DNA from: Trema orientale
Taxonomy: Eukaryota > Streptophyta > Magnoliopsida > Rosales > Cannabaceae
Reading direction: 5' to 3'
DNA: 64,000 bases
Assembly: GCA_002914845.1 (NCBI GenBank)
Contig: JXTC01000662.1
Span: 62,001 to 126,000 of the forward strand
The notes beneath the pieces are model-generated. The model made no database searches and was not told the DNA's origin. It saw only the letters and a program-made list of their open reading frames with translations. Numbering within the stretch: the first letter of the stretch is position 1; every line of letters starts with the position of its first letter. The position numbers and the translations under genes were made by a program. Shown here in pieces: positions 11,510 to 24,700 of this stretch.

Positions 11510-12790
11510 AAGCCTAGGCTGAGTAGAGACGATTATTACTCAGCGCCACCGCGACTCACTCTCCCGTAACGCTCACGCCGCAGGTACATTAGCATTTCCT
11601 TTTTGTTAATTTATTTTTTTTGTTTTATATCTTATTAGTGTAATTTGACGTTGGCGATGGTTTAGATAGTGAAAAGATAGATCTGAGAATTATTTAGTTT
11701 AATGCATTTATTCATTTATTTATTGGTTAATGTAGTTATTTATTTATTTATTGGGTGTTGATTTGAGGCTGTTTTTTTCTTTTTTCTTTTTTTTTTTTCC
11801 CGAATGGATTGGAGTTTCGTAATAAGTGGGCTTCTCTCAGTGTTGGGTTTGGGTCCTCAGGTAAAGCGAAAAAGCTGAGCTCGACAGATTCGAATTCGAA
11901 TTCGACATAAACATTTTGTAAATTTGTAGGCGAGGCTCATCCACTCCAACACAAAGCTGCTCTTCTTATTAACTATGACCCAACGGGACCCTCGCGCTTG
12001 CTATCTAGCATGTAAGTCGTGTCATATTTTTATAGATTAGGTGTTACTAGTTGTTATCATTGTTTCCAATGTATTTTATTCTCTATAGTGTGTATTTGTA
12101 ACAAAATAATAAGGACTAATTCATTTTAACAAGAATATTACTGTATTTTTGTTACTAAAAGTAGTTAAAAAAATATTAATTTTCGTAAATTTTTAATTTC
12201 ATAAATTTATTTTACAGAATAAATTTTCAAAATTTAAATTTAAATTGTAGAGCACCTAAAACTCAAAATATATATATATATATATATTTATTTATTGTAC
12301 TTCAACCTCGTGGATTTTATTAAACATGACAAGCTCCAGACACAGAGCTTCATTATTGGGCCAAATCAATGTAAGCTTTCACTTTTCTTATTCTAATATT
12401 GCCTTGCCTACACCACCAAATGCTTTTCTTTTTCTCTCTGGAGTGACGGCAGCAGCGAGGCTTATATAATGATGTTGGAGTCGGTCTACTTTAGATGATT
12501 CACTTTTTTGAGATCGATTGGAAGATCCAAACACAGATAACCATTCTGCATTTATCTTGGTTGCACTGTGAGTGCGTTTGACTTTTGTCTCTTATGCGTT
12601 CATATCTGCTTCAACTATATCTACTGATGGTATGTCAAATGAGTACATAAGAAGATTTTTTGGAGTTCGTTCTTGTCGATTTTCATTTGTTTGTGACAGG
12701 TATGATGGTTCTATGGGCTCTGCATCTCGTGCGATGATGGCTGTTGATCAATTTGTCTGGCAATTAGGTCGAAGAAATCTGTAGTTACTT
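11510..12790 (+). other. Exon-like segments of an unidentified or decayed gene
   Basis: A GC-richer, leader-like stretch (about 11510-11582) ends in GCAG|GTACATT. A segment bounded by TTTGTAG and GTAAGT (about 11930-12011) reads EAHPLQHKAALLINYDPTGP then SRLLSS. Another after TGTGACAG (about 12701-12785) reads YDGSMGSASRAMMAVDQFVW then QLGRRNL. Composition and splice-like edges suggest exons, but I do not recognise the protein and cannot join the pieces. A non-coding RNA or a dead gene is also possible. Confidence 0.3.
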
Positions 12791-14095
12791 GTTCACTCGT
12801 TGATAGCCTAGTTTACTAGATTTCGAAGGTCTTAAACTGGAGCTAGGTTATGATTGAAGAACGATTAAAAGTTTATTGCTGCAAACAAATTGGAACTGAA
12901 CATGCATAAGTGTGTTTTCGAAGACACAATAGCATATAGATGTTCTGCGAGGATTTGGGCAAAATGTAAACTTCTTTACATTTAATGGTCGGTCATGAAG
13001 AAGGTTATTTTGCGAATAAAAATTTTTGGGATGACTTTGTGCTTCTATTAAAGTCATATGGACTCAGTTGTTGGATGTCTTTTTTCAATTAGTCTGATGT
13101 GGGCTGGTGTTCATGCCTGGTCCTGAAGATTGAATCTAGTACTGAGTTGTTTCCGTGACTTGATGTATAGTAAGATATAATGAACTAGTACTATTTAGCA
13201 ACTCTGTCGACCGTCTGAACTCCGGTTGAAGAGCAAGAGCCGACTCACGAACCAATCTTGCTAGACGTGTTCAAGTTCAACTTGCTGCTGATTTGCCACT
13301 TGAGGTCCTGTGAAGGTCTCTCTACTCATCATGCTTTTGCTCTTTGCAGATGGAGCAGCGCTGGGAAACCCAAATAAACAAACTTTATATTAATTGGTTT
13401 ATCAAAATATACAAGATGTTTCGGTTAGATAACAATAGTATGCCCGTAAATCCTTCACCGTAACGGGGAGTGAAAAAAAATGATGTAAGGCATTGTGTAG
13501 ACTAGAGCAAGGCTCAGGAGATGGTGAAAGCATTAGCAGCACTCAAGAATGAAAGTATTTTACCCGATTTGCTAATGTAGTATGTGACATGCAAAGTATG
13601 GAAAAACTGATTTTCTACAACCAAGTTTTGAGTAATAGTTTTGTTTTGTGTTCGTGTTTTCTAGTTATAATAAACTAGAAAACCATTTTGTGTTCATGTT
13701 AATACTAGTAAGTAAGACGTTTCTCCTAGTATTATTCCTTTAGCTCAATTAAAAGCTCGAGAAATTTGTATTGTGGAACTGGAGCAGCAAGCTTTCTTGC
13801 TCATCTGTGCATTTATTTCTTTAGAAAGGATGAAGAAGGTTGATGCAAATTCAGAACTGTTTTTATTTATTGAGAAACGGATGAAGAATGAAGAGTTGTT
13901 TAGACTGCTGAGGGTAAAAGCCTACCCTCTCAAACTGCTGCTGAGCCTCATTTCCTTAAAAAAAATAAATAAATAAAGAAATACAACGTGTGTATGAACT
14001 ATGGAGAAGTGTATTTAGCAAAAAAAAAAAAAAAAAAAAAAAAACTTGGGCATAAAATTGAAGCGAGTATTTAAACATTAGCACACTAGGCATGT
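12791..14095. other. Spacer with a 25-A run
   Basis: No recognisable gene. A coiled-coil-like open frame at 13773-13976 has no known family. A run of about 25 A lies at 14020-14044. Confidence 0.4.
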
Positions 14096-14097
14096 TG

Positions 14098-14250
14098 GAG
14101 TGGTGGGGGGGGAGTGTGGAGGTGCCTTAGGGTCTCTGGCAGGCCCAGTTGGTAATTGGGCTGGAGAGGAGCCCAAAGAAGAGTGGGATATAAATATATT
14201 AAAACGAGGAGGGGGGGGAGCGGGGGAGTGGGAGGAGGGGAGGGAGTGAA
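14098..14250 (+). promoter_or_regulatory. G-rich, quadruplex-prone block upstream of the RING gene
   Basis: A run of 8-9 G lies near 14104. At about 14208-14244 an 8-G run is followed by tracts of 5, 3, 4 and 3 G separated by 1-4 bases. A GATATAAATATA motif sits just upstream (about 14187-14198). The block ends about 350 bases before the RING start codon. The G-tracts are seen directly; a promoter role is inferred from position. Confidence 0.4.
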
Positions 14251-14596
14251 GTAAATTTGAAGTCCCAGAAAAAGAGGCTGAGAAAACGGCATTTCCTTGC
14301 TTCTTGTCCACCCACAGGCCACACATGACAATAATATGTTAATGTTTGTCAATCTTTAATCTTTCTCACTTATTAATTATCTCATTTCTCCTTCTCTTTT
14401 CTTTTCTTTTCTCATCTCATCTCCCTCAGCCCCCCAGGGCCAGGCGGAGCCCTCGACCTACTAACTAATTACTAACTAATTACTTTTACTAACTTTAGTT
14501 CTGTTTTGATTTGGTATTTCAAATTAAAAACAAAATCCAAATGCTCTTAGATCCCCATTTCTCTTGAGTTGGAAATTTGAGAATTTGAGAATCGAG

Positions 14597-17500
14597 ATGG
14601 GATCCGTCGGCAGCAAAGCCGCGCCTTCTTCTTCTTCTTCTTCTTCATCTTCGTCTGGTGCTCGAAGGGTTCGATCTAAAGCGCACCGAGTATTACACTC
14701 GTCTTGCCTCAGCGGAACCACGTCTCGATCTCACGGCAGCAGCGGCAATGACGATCAGGTCTCATTCTTCTTTTCTCCATTTCTACTACTTTTGCATTCT
14801 TCAACAATTTTTTTTTTTTTTTTTAGCTTTATTATCTTATTTTGGCGAAACAGCTTAGAATGCATTTAGCAATTTATAGGCTTTTTTGGCAAAGTCTTCT
14901 TCTTCTTCTTATTGTTGTTGTTAGTTAAGCATTGAGTTTTCCCAAAACCCCTTATTGGGACCATTGACTTCTTCCTCTTTTAACTCTTCTTTTTTTTTTT
15001 TTTAAAAAAAAAAAATGGATTTATCTTAATTAATCGAAAACTACCATATGCTATAAGAAAGGAACTTAGATAAATAACATCGGTCTAACTCATGGCAATG
15101 GCATGCTTCAGGTTTCTCATCATCGCAACAAAGAAAATGCAACTAGACGACACCTTAGTGGTACAGACCCCTCAAATCAACCAAAAATGGAGTGTTACCA
15201 AAAGGTTAAGGTTGGACAATCTGATGGCATTGGGATACCTTGTGCTATTTCTTCAAATGCAGAGCTAACTCAATGGAATCAATCTAATATTACTCCTACT
15301 GCTTCCACAAACGCTAGCACCTCTGCCCGACCCTCTTCTACCCACCCAAACCCCGCTTCAACTCGCTTCCTTTCTCGTTTTAGTTTCATTCCTGGTAATG
15401 TAAGCTTCAGACTAAGCAGGGCAAACAGTTTAGGCTCATCCAACTCCAGGTCTTATCCTGTTTCTTCCACACTATTGGACAATCAAGATGACGCCCCTCA
15501 TCTACAAAGGGGCCCTGCCACTGTCCCTGTTCACAGGGATGAAACTCAGCAACCTACTGCTCTGCTTCCCATCTCATTGATTAATACAGCTCCTCCTACA
15601 CTTTGTTCTCAAGACACTTCGACTAATTTACGGCTGACTACTCAAGCTGGTTTTTCTCACAACCTGGAAGATGACCGCACGAATTCTTGTACCCAAGATG
15701 TTGATATAACTAGTGGTGGTTCAAGAGTCGAGGTTGATGTAAACTTGTGCTCGCCTAGAAATCATTCCGAAATGGAAACCGTTGGAATTAGACTTTCTGA
15801 TAGACATGCTGGAGCTCGAGAACCTATTGAACGAAATGTTCGTTTCAGCAGAACTCTTAGTGTTGGAAGACTTCGCGATAGAGTTCTTCGCCGATCATCA
15901 TTATCCGACATATCTTTTTGTCCTGTACAACAAGTAGGAGAAGTGAGAGATACCAATCAGGGTAGCGGGACACAGGCTTGGGGGGATCAGAATAGGACGT
16001 TGGCATCTGATGGTAGTCCTGCAGCCTCCCCAAATTCCTCTGGTTATCCTTCATCTAGTGTGTCTAGCTCATTCTTTGGCATCCAAGATTACGAGGTGGA
16101 AACGTCCCGCTCAAGAGAAGCTAGGTATCATGATCTTTTGGAGCATAGATCAAATTTCCTCGAAAGGAGGAGAAGAATACGATCCCAGGTTTGTATTTAT
16201 GCACATTGGTTAAGGTTACCCTTTGTTGTGAGTTTTAAGGAGCAATGAGTGAGGATAGTGCAAGTCTACGCCTAGCAAAATTCTATTTATGAGATTTCAA
16301 CCATTTCCTGGTACAAATCCTGTAGACCAGGCTCCCATTTGTTCCCAACTCTCTTCCCTAGAGGACATCACTTTACCATATGCAAATTGTCCAATTTTTT
16401 TATCCATATGGCTGGTCATATTGTATGTCTCCTTCATTCTTCTTAAGGAATCAAAGCTCTGTTTGCTATGTCAAAATTTTGCACAAACTATTGGCTGTTA
16501 CAATTCACTCCCTGACATTATTATGGGCTCCAACAAATGATGTGTGAAATGTTGTAGGTCCGTGCTCTTCAGCGGTTGGGGAGCCGTTTTGAGAACCTTT
16601 CTGGACATGAGAGGTCATGTATCTTATCTGGTCAACATAGAACAGGACGTTGTACTTGTCGTGCAAGTAACCGGGATTCACATTTAAATGATGATACTAG
16701 TGCCAGGGCTAGCATATCCAGAATTGTCATGTTGGCTGAGGCATTGTTTGAGGTAGTGTTAGAATGTCATAAACCTTCGTAATGGTATTCCTTTCCCAAT
16801 TATAATATAAGTTGAATATTTTTTACCTAATTTAATTAGGTTCTGGATGAAATTCACCAGCAATCTGTGGTTTTATCCTCCCGACCTTCTGTCTCTTCAA
16901 TTGGATCTATCCCTGCACCTAATGAAGTTGTGGAATCTTTGCCTGTGAAGTCGTATACCAAGTTGCAAAAACACCAAAATGAGGAAGTGGCACAGTAAGT
17001 GTCCAAGTCTCTATGCTCTTGTAGTAATTTCACCAATATCGGTGACGGTGGTCAAGGAGTTTTTATTTGGTATACAAATACAAGTATCACTTGTCTTGTT
17101 TTCCCCGAAGACGTGTTAAGATGCACCAGTTACTTTTTGTATATGAGTGTTATAGGGAGTTCATTGAAAGATTTTTGGCGGGTATTTTCCAGTAGCTTTG
17201 ATTGATTTAGACACTGAGATAGATTATACTAGTATAAATGAGATAGCTTATTTTGATTGATTTAAATCATGGTTTATTGTTTTCTGGATGGTAATGTTAA
17301 TTGTTAAAGTGAATTTGATAGCTGGTGATTTGGCAAACACGAGGGACTGTTATCTGGGGTAAAGAGTTTGGCTGTCTGGAGAAATGGATTATGTTTGGTG
17401 GTAAATTTCGAATCGTAGGAAATAAAATTTACGTTGTTTGAGATGAACTTTTCTAGAAAAAGACAATAGTGGCTTAGAACAATGCACTCTCCATTGGCAA

Positions 17501-17934
17501 TCAGATTTTTATTGACCAATTACCTTTACTAATATAACAGATGTTACATATGCCTAGTGGAGTATGAGGAAGGTGACAGGATGCGGGTATTGCCTTGTCA
17601 TCATGAATTTCACAAGACATGTGTCGACAAATGGCTAAAGGAGATTCACAGGTATTGGATTAAATTTTAATTGAAATATTTGTCAAGACTTGGTGATTTT
17701 GCAGACTGTCTCAATTGGTTGAACAAAGCAAATCGGTACATATTTTGTTGGATTAACAATAGAATTAGAGTTTGCTGCTTTTCTCTTTTAGCAACATCAC
17801 TCCGAACAAAGCTGAAGTTAGTGACATATTATTTGTGGAGTTTGTTTTGTGCTGACTTATGTATGGTATGCAGGGTATGTCCACTTTGCCGCGGGGATAT
17901 CTGCAGATCTGATTCGTTACCTGCAGAGAACTAA
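14597..17934 (+). CDS. RING-H2 type E3 ubiquitin ligase, At5g45290-like
   Basis: Predicted to pass ubiquitin from an E2 to unknown substrates. Six exons join in frame: 14597-14758, 15112-16188, 16558-16752, 16840-16994, 17541-17651 and 17874-17934, giving 586 aa. The start is the ATG before [12 protein letters not shown]. The N-terminal ~400 residues are low-complexity and Ser/Asn/Arg-rich, with a run of 10 Ser near residue 11. The C-terminal RING spans about residues 531-572: CYIC, then C549, H551, H554 and C557, then CPLC. This is the C3H2C3 ligand pattern, and all eight ligands are present. The glycine at position 2 could allow N-myristoylation (inferred). No transmembrane segment. It lies between PAE and BAM8, the Arabidopsis order as I recall it. 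Substrate and pathway are unknown. Confidence 0.9.
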
Positions 17935-18506
17935 GGGGTGGACAAGGGCAGAATTTGAAAAAGGATGAAAGCCTACTCTTTTGTATTTATATGATGATGA
18001 TGCTCTGGAAGTTCAGTCCTTTTCTACTAGTGTTATTTTCACATCTTGCTGTGATTTCAGAGTGTACATTTGATGGTGGTAGAAATGGATTGAACTACTA
18101 GAATTTGATTCTGAGAGAGTGTGAGATACATCATACATGCTGTGAATACAATGAGCCAGAAAAGGCTTTGATGTTTGTATCCTAAATTGAAATCAGGTGT
18201 AGTAGTAATTTGTATGATTTTTATTTTTAAGGCCGTGCGGCTGCATATTTATTAAAGAGGTAGGCCAATATCGTTTTTAGTATATAGTTTTTCTATTACT
18301 ATTATTGTTTAATTTATTAAAAAAAAAAAAAAAAAGAACTTTGAATCTTTTTAATAAGAAAACTTATTGATACGAGATAAGACCGAAGTCATAACGATTT
18401 AGCAGCGGTTTGATGGTTAATGAAGAATCAAAGTGAGCTGAGTGGCAGGCAAACGAAAGAAATGTCAGAATTGATATTATTTATTTAGTAAAACTGTAAT
18501 AGTGTG

Positions 18507-18507
<1 letters not shown>

Positions 18508-18543
<36 letters not shown>
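18508..18543 (+). repeat. (GA)n tract in the probable BAM8 leader
   Basis: A nearly pure GA repeat ends about 135 bases before the BAM8 ATG. GA/CT tracts are frequent in plant 5' UTRs and core promoters; its role here is inferred. Confidence 0.8.
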
Positions 18544-18545
<2 letters not shown>

Positions 18546-18676
18546 GACTAATAAATAAATTTTAAGGAAAAGACGGACACAAGACTAGACAGAAGACAGA
18601 ACACAAAGGCAGAGAGGCCTCGAGGGGTGAGACTGAGAGTCGGACTCTCAGAGTGGTGTAGGTGATTCAATCCAAC

Positions 18677-21600
18677 ATGAACGACGATCTTGACCCCCAA
18701 AGCGACCACAGCTCCGACTACTTGCCTCAGTTTCAGCACCAGGCCCAGGCCCAGGCCCAGGCCCAGACTCAGCCCCGCCGTCCCCGGGGCTTCGCGGCCA
18801 CAGCGGCTGCCGCTGCTGCTGTGGCCACCACCACTCCCACAACTACCAGCAGCACGCCTTCTTCAGCTCCTGCCAAGGGTAAGAGAGAGAGGGAGAAAGA
18901 AAAAGAGAGGACGAAGCTGCGGGAGCGGCACCGGCGAGCCATCACGAGCCGCATGCTTGCTGGGCTTCGTCAATACGGCAACTTCCCTCTCCCCGCGCGC
19001 GCAGACATGAACGACGTCCTGGCTGCTCTTGCGAGGGAAGCCGGTTGGGTGGTGGAGACCGATGGGACCACCTACAGAGGCTCTCCTCCTCCTCCTCCTC
19101 CTCCTCCATCCCAATCCCAATCCCAATCCCAATCCCAATCTCAATTGTCTCAGTTGCTAACATATCCTCCCACTCCCACTCCCACTCCCACTCCCATTCC
19201 CATTCCCATTTCCAATCCCAATTGTTTGAAAGGAACAGCAACATTAGACTCTCATCAAACCCAACCACCACCATCACTTGACAGCTTGTCTTCACCAACA
19301 TCTCTTGATTCTGCTGTTGTAATACCAGACACAGACACAGAGACAGAGACCAAGAAGAATGACAGATACACCACCACCAGCCCCATCAATTCAGCTGAAT
19401 GCTTAGACCCTGATCAGGTAACTAACCCAAAGTTGTGTATGGGATTTTTCGTTTCTTTTCACACACATCTAGTTCGTACAAGAAGAATATAATTCATAAT
19501 TCATTACTATGCGATGTGATGATGTGAATGTCCCGTAGGCGTAAATCTCACTTTCTTTATTTATTTAATTTTTGATCGACTTTGTGCAGCTCATGCAAGA
19601 TTTTCGTTCTGGGGATCATGGGAACGATTATACAGGGACACCCTATGTTCCTGTATATGTAACGCTTGCAGTAAGTTCCTGTGCGGCTTTTTTTACTGCT
19701 TTCATCAACTTGTCTTGGGTCAGGCGGTAAAGTCTAACCTTCTTTCAATCTTTGGCAGACTAGTACTCTCAACCATTTCTGCCAGCTGGTTGATCCTGAA
19801 GGTGTTAGACAAGAGCTCAACCATCTGCAATCTCTGAACGTTGATGGTATTGTTATTGAATGCTGGTGGGGTATCATTGAAGCCTGGACCCCACAAAAGT
19901 ACATTTGGTCGGGTTATCGACATCTTTTTAACATAATCCGAGAGTTCAAGTTCAAGTTGCAGGTTTCTTTTCTGATTTATTTTAAACTTCACTAATGCTT
20001 CTTCCTTCCTTTTTTTTTTTTTTTTTTTTTTGAGAAGAGCACTCAAAGAGCTAATGACTTTTTTTTTTCCCCCCTTTTGTTTTCTAATTTGTGGCTTGTA
20101 GCCGTTTACACAATTAAAAGCATAATAAGATTTAGGATGTCATTCTTTCCTATTCAATTCAAAATCAAGGGTGTTCAAAAGAAACGGACACAGGTCAAAC
20201 CGCACCTCAACGCACCAACCTGTGCAGTTTTTCACTTATGTGGTGTGGTGCAGTTCATAAAATCTTCAAACCGCACAATGCCAATTGGTGCGTGGTTTGG
20301 GAGAAAGATTTTTTGTTGTTCAGACTGTAGCTCACCAAAATATACTTATAACATTGTTTAACTTTTTATTTCATTATTTTGATATTATAACTAACATGTC
20401 ATTGTTTTAATTTGGAAGTAAAAAAAATACTAAAAATTTCAATTGCTTAAATTTGTCAAACCTATTGCCTAATTTGTCAAGCTCAAGTCTAAAGCCTTTT
20501 ACTCAAACCGCGAATCGAAATTTAGATGCAGTTGATTTGGTTTCTCCTAATCACTTCAAACAGTTTGGGAATAGGCATAAACTGCATCTGCAGTTTGGAG
20601 CTTTATATAGGCCTAGTTGCGTTAAACACTTACTATCCTGCAGCAATAGGATTATTCATATATTCTCTTTATTTTCTTTATCTGTCCTGCATCGGTATTG
20701 TTCATTTTGGACATCTTTGTATCATCCAAATTTTCCTTGGGTTCAAGTGTAAGTCAGCTAACTATTCTGTCAAGTCAACTGATTGAGATTCTGAGGAGTT
20801 GTAGGAAGAATTTGCAAATTTGAAAATTCAAGGATTTATCTAATTGAATGATTTTTTGGTATGTTAAAGCATCTTCCTCGTAGTTGCTGAATAATATCTG
20901 CTGTCTGAAGGTTGTAATGGCATTCCATGAGCATGGAGGAAGTGAATCTGGTGATGCAGTGATCACTCTTCCTCAGTGGGTTCTGGAGATTGGAAAGGAA
21001 AATCAGGATATATTCTTCACTGATCGTGAAGGAAAGAGGAATACTGAGTGTTTGTCATGGGGAGTTGATAAAGAACGAGTTCTGCAAGGAAGAACTGGTA
21101 TTGAGGTATGAAAAGATCGTATCATATTGAGATCATTTTATCCACTAGGCAAGAGCATAACAAATTCAAGCACATCTAGCTACTCTTTTAATAGTTAGTC
21201 ACTGTGTATTATGCTTCTTTTACTTGGACTGGGCCTGTTTTCACATCTGAGACCTCTCTTGGTTTTCTTTAGCTAAGTAGCAATTTTACACGCAGGTCTA
21301 TTTCGACCTAATGAGAAGCTTCCGAACTGAGTTTGATGACTTGTTTGCTGAGGGCATGATTTATGCTGTAGAAATTGGACTTGGGGCATCTGGGGAGCTT
21401 AAGTATCCATCTTTTTCAGAGAGAATGGGATGGAGGTATCCTGGTATCGGTGAGTTCCAGGTATCCGTTAGAGCAATCCCATTTTTGTTCACCAACTTTC
21501 ATCTTAGGCTTTTTATTTATTAGAATTTAGAAGAAACATGTAGAAGATTAGTTTTCACGTTTGCAGCTGAAAGTGTTATATTTTTGTCTGTTTTTCATGG

Positions 21601-23249
21601 AATTTATTGAAAAGTTTGTGGACAATGGAATATTTGGTAGCCTGGTTTGCTTTGTGTAATCAGAGGGTTATTTACAGGCCAGAAATTTAATTTATATAAA
21701 TTATTTGTGTACAGTGCTATGATAAATACCTGCAACAAAGTCTGCGGAAAGCAGCTAAATTGCGGGGGCACTCATTCTGGGCTAGGGGACCTGGCAATGC
21801 TGGTCAATACAATTCTAGGCCACATGAAACTGGCTTCTTTTGTGAAAAGGGTGACTACGATAGCTATTATGGGCGTTTTTTCCTCCACTGGTATGGCCAA
21901 TCATTAATAGACCATGCAGACAATGTTTTGTCTCTTGCCAACCTTGCATTTGAGGAAACAAATATTATTGTTAAGGTGAGTTTGTTAGATAGGTTTTTTT
22001 CCTTCAATTTATCTTCCTCTTTGTGCCAGCTCATGTTCTAACTGCAGACCACTTTGCACCTTAAAGTTCAAAAGTTATGATCTATTACTGTTTCTCTTGT
22101 CATGCACAGTGACATGTCTTTATCCTCTTATGTGAATTATTTTTTTGTTAAGAGAATGTACTAACTGTTTTGTATCAGGTAATTTGGATGATGACAAAGT
22201 TTGCTGTCCAGAAATTCCTGCAGCTTTGAAACTTATTTATTGGAACATTTTTTTTTTCATTATCCAAGCTTTCTTTCTTCAGTTTCAACCCTTTCAAAAT
22301 TTAGCTCTTAATCTGTAAAGCCCCCATCGTAAACAATTGTAGGACAGGTTTCTTGTTATGTCCTTCATCAGGTTGTCTATCTCTAAAATAAAAAACAAAT
22401 TCTTTGATCTAAGATTTTGTGTGAAATCGTTGACGGGAAAATTTTCCATTAATTAAACATGTATGATATTTATCCTGAATTGGCTAATGCTTGTTGATTG
22501 TGTTTATAGGCGATCTTCTAGGAGCATTGAGATGCAACAATAAGTAATTGAAAGATGCCACTGTGCAGGTTCCTGCAGTTTATTGGTGGTACAAAACACC
22601 TAGTCATGCAGCGGAGCTAACTTCTGGATACTATAACCCCACAAACCAGGATGGTTACTCTCCAGTTTTTGAGGTTCTGAAAAGACATGCGGTGACATTG
22701 AAACTTGTTTGCTCAGGCTTGCAAATGTCTGGCCAAGATAATGATGAAGCTTTTGCGGATCCAGAAGGTTTGAGTTGGCAGGTGATGGCCTCCATTTGAC
22801 GTACTTACCTTTAAGGCTACGTTAGGTTTTTATTCTTTAGCTATTACTAGCTGCTTAGCAGCCTTTGATCCATACTCCATGCTAGGCAAATCCTGTAGTG
22901 CATTTAGTATTGAAATTTGCATTCAGTTGATTATCTATTTCACATAGGCAGGTTCGAAACAAGTTCGTAATGTTTAAATTTCATAATAATATTTTAATGT
23001 AATATGAATTGGATAATACAGGTTTTAAATTCTGCTTGGGATCGAGGATTGGCTATAGCTGGTGAAAGTGCACTATCATATTGTCACAGGGAAGGGCACA
23101 CGAGAATAGTTGAGATGGCAAAACCAAGAAATGATCCTGATCGTCGCCATTTCTCATTCTTTGTATACCGACGGCCATCTCCTCCTCTAATTCAAGGAAC
23201 AATGTGCTTCTCAGAGCTGGATAACTTGATCAAGTCCATGCATGGTTAG
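18677..23249 (+). CDS. BAM8: BZR1-type beta-amylase, BAM8-like transcriptional regulator
   Basis: Nuclear regulator that fuses a BZR1/BES1-type DNA-binding domain to a glycosyl hydrolase 14 (beta-amylase) domain; the family controls brassinosteroid-linked growth genes. Eight exons join in frame: 18677-19417, 19590-19670, 19759-19962, 20911-21105, 21296-21460, 21715-21975, 22569-22781 and 23022-23249, giving 695 aa, near the ~690 aa of Arabidopsis BAM7/8. The BZR1 domain is at about residues 67-136, followed by Pro8, (SQ)n and (PT)n repeats. The amylase domain runs from about residue 250 to the end. The first catalytic Glu is present (ASGELKYPS, about E441). The second lies where active amylases have CLEM, but here the segment is CSGLQM, with Gln at about 601. 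That is the BAM8 pattern, so little or no amylase activity is expected. The C-terminus [13 protein letters not shown] matches BAM8. Confidence 0.95.
20172..20640. mobile_element. Possible hAT-like MITE in BAM8 intron 3
   Basis: Starts with AAGGGTGTTCAAA, a hAT-style terminus, and contains AAACCGCAC / GTGCGGTTT-type repeats like those in the well-defined element at 54767-55484. The right end and target duplication are not clear. Confidence 0.35.
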
Positions 23250-24700
23250 GCTTCCTACATTTAGATCCTATTTGAATTTGATGAAAGTTTCATGAGGAAT
23301 GAGTCGAATCACACGCTTATTCCACACTCTCCTGTTTACGTTCTTCGTATTGAAGCATATTAGAAATGTAAGCATCTTTTCATAGATTCCTGGAGAGTTC
23401 TACTAGGAGATTTGTTTCAGTTGAACTCATGTAATTTGTTTTGGTGCAAGTTAGATAACTGATCTGTTGCTCATCTCACATTGGGTTTTTGACGGCTTAA
23501 GCATATCCTGTACTATATGCGTTGACTTTAAAAGGTTGTAGCCAAATATATTGGTAGAGCATGACATGTTCACATCAATGAATTTCAATATGTTTAAGAG
23601 GTCATTTAATCCATGAATTTCAATATGTTTAAGAAGTCATTTAATCGTGCCTAATAGTTATGAAAGCTAATGATTAGAAGAAAGTGCAAGTATTTGGGAT
23701 CATGATAATCCCGATAAATGGTATAACGAGTATGTCTGTAAAGATGCTAATTGTTGCTGCTGTTGACCCTTGTTTTTTGTATTCCCAAATACGCCTCGAC
23801 AAGAAAATTATCTTGAACCTTCATGACACAAATGTTTGCATGTTCGAATTCGTGTCCTTGATGCTCATTTCAATCCTTTGCTGGCGAAATAGTGTGTGAT
23901 ATGGTTTCCTAATATTAAAAATTTCAATCTATGGGAAGACTATAAATGGTAACTGCAGATTTTCAACTTGCTGCCTTCAGTGGAAGACGCGAATGTTTTG
24001 CCGCCAAAGAACGAGGGCTTTCTGAATGTAATTGAATCTTGTCTCTGGTTTTCCTATCATCATTACAGTCAATGGAACATTGATCTTTGTATGTCATAAA
24101 CCATATCTCCTTTTAAATGCAAGGAGTTGGTAATATATATATATATATATATATATTATACGAGAACTCTTGTAATCAAGGTGTAGTTCGAAATTTTAAG
24201 TTGAAATAGTTGAGTCTATTTTCTATTGGCAAGTCCATTAAAGGGTTGAATTTGGGTCAAGCAAATTCATTCATGGAAGGATAATTTTAGGCTTGATTTC
24301 TTTGTTTTTTTTTTTTAACTTGGTAATATTTGGCTTGGAGATTTAGTTTACCTCGTATCCACCCCATTAAGGAGCTAGAAACAAATAGTTTTCCGTCTTA
24401 TAATGCAGATAAAATTTGCTAAGACAAAGGGGTAATTCTTCGGGGCAAGTAAATTTCTGACACTTTGCTACACTACATGGTACTGCCTTCTTGGTGTCCA
24501 AAATATAAACGGCTAAAATTCATTCGTTTTTCTCCCCCCTTTAAAGTTCTATTGCCACTGAAAATTATGAAAAACTCTGGTTGAAGATCCAAGAATCAAG
24601 TTGACATTGTGACTATTTTGCTTCATGAATGAGCGCTCTACTAGAACGGAGTGAACTGATTTCATTTGAAGGCGTCACGGGAGAAGCTGCATCTTCCTTT
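23250..24700. other. Convergent spacer between BAM8 and ALKBH8
   Basis: The two genes end tail to tail. The left part is probably the BAM8 3' UTR. A (TA)n microsatellite lies at about 24131-24158. I see no separate gene; a short exon-like stretch near 23955-24028 has no family match. Confidence 0.5.

Noticed and set aside
14078..14352. Two overlapping Pro/Ser-rich minus-strand frames
   Set aside because: They are the complement of the G-rich block; composition alone explains them.
18648..19301. Several long frames overlapping BAM8 exon 1 on both strands
   Set aside because: Shadows of the hexanucleotide repeats; the BZR1 domain frame is the real one.
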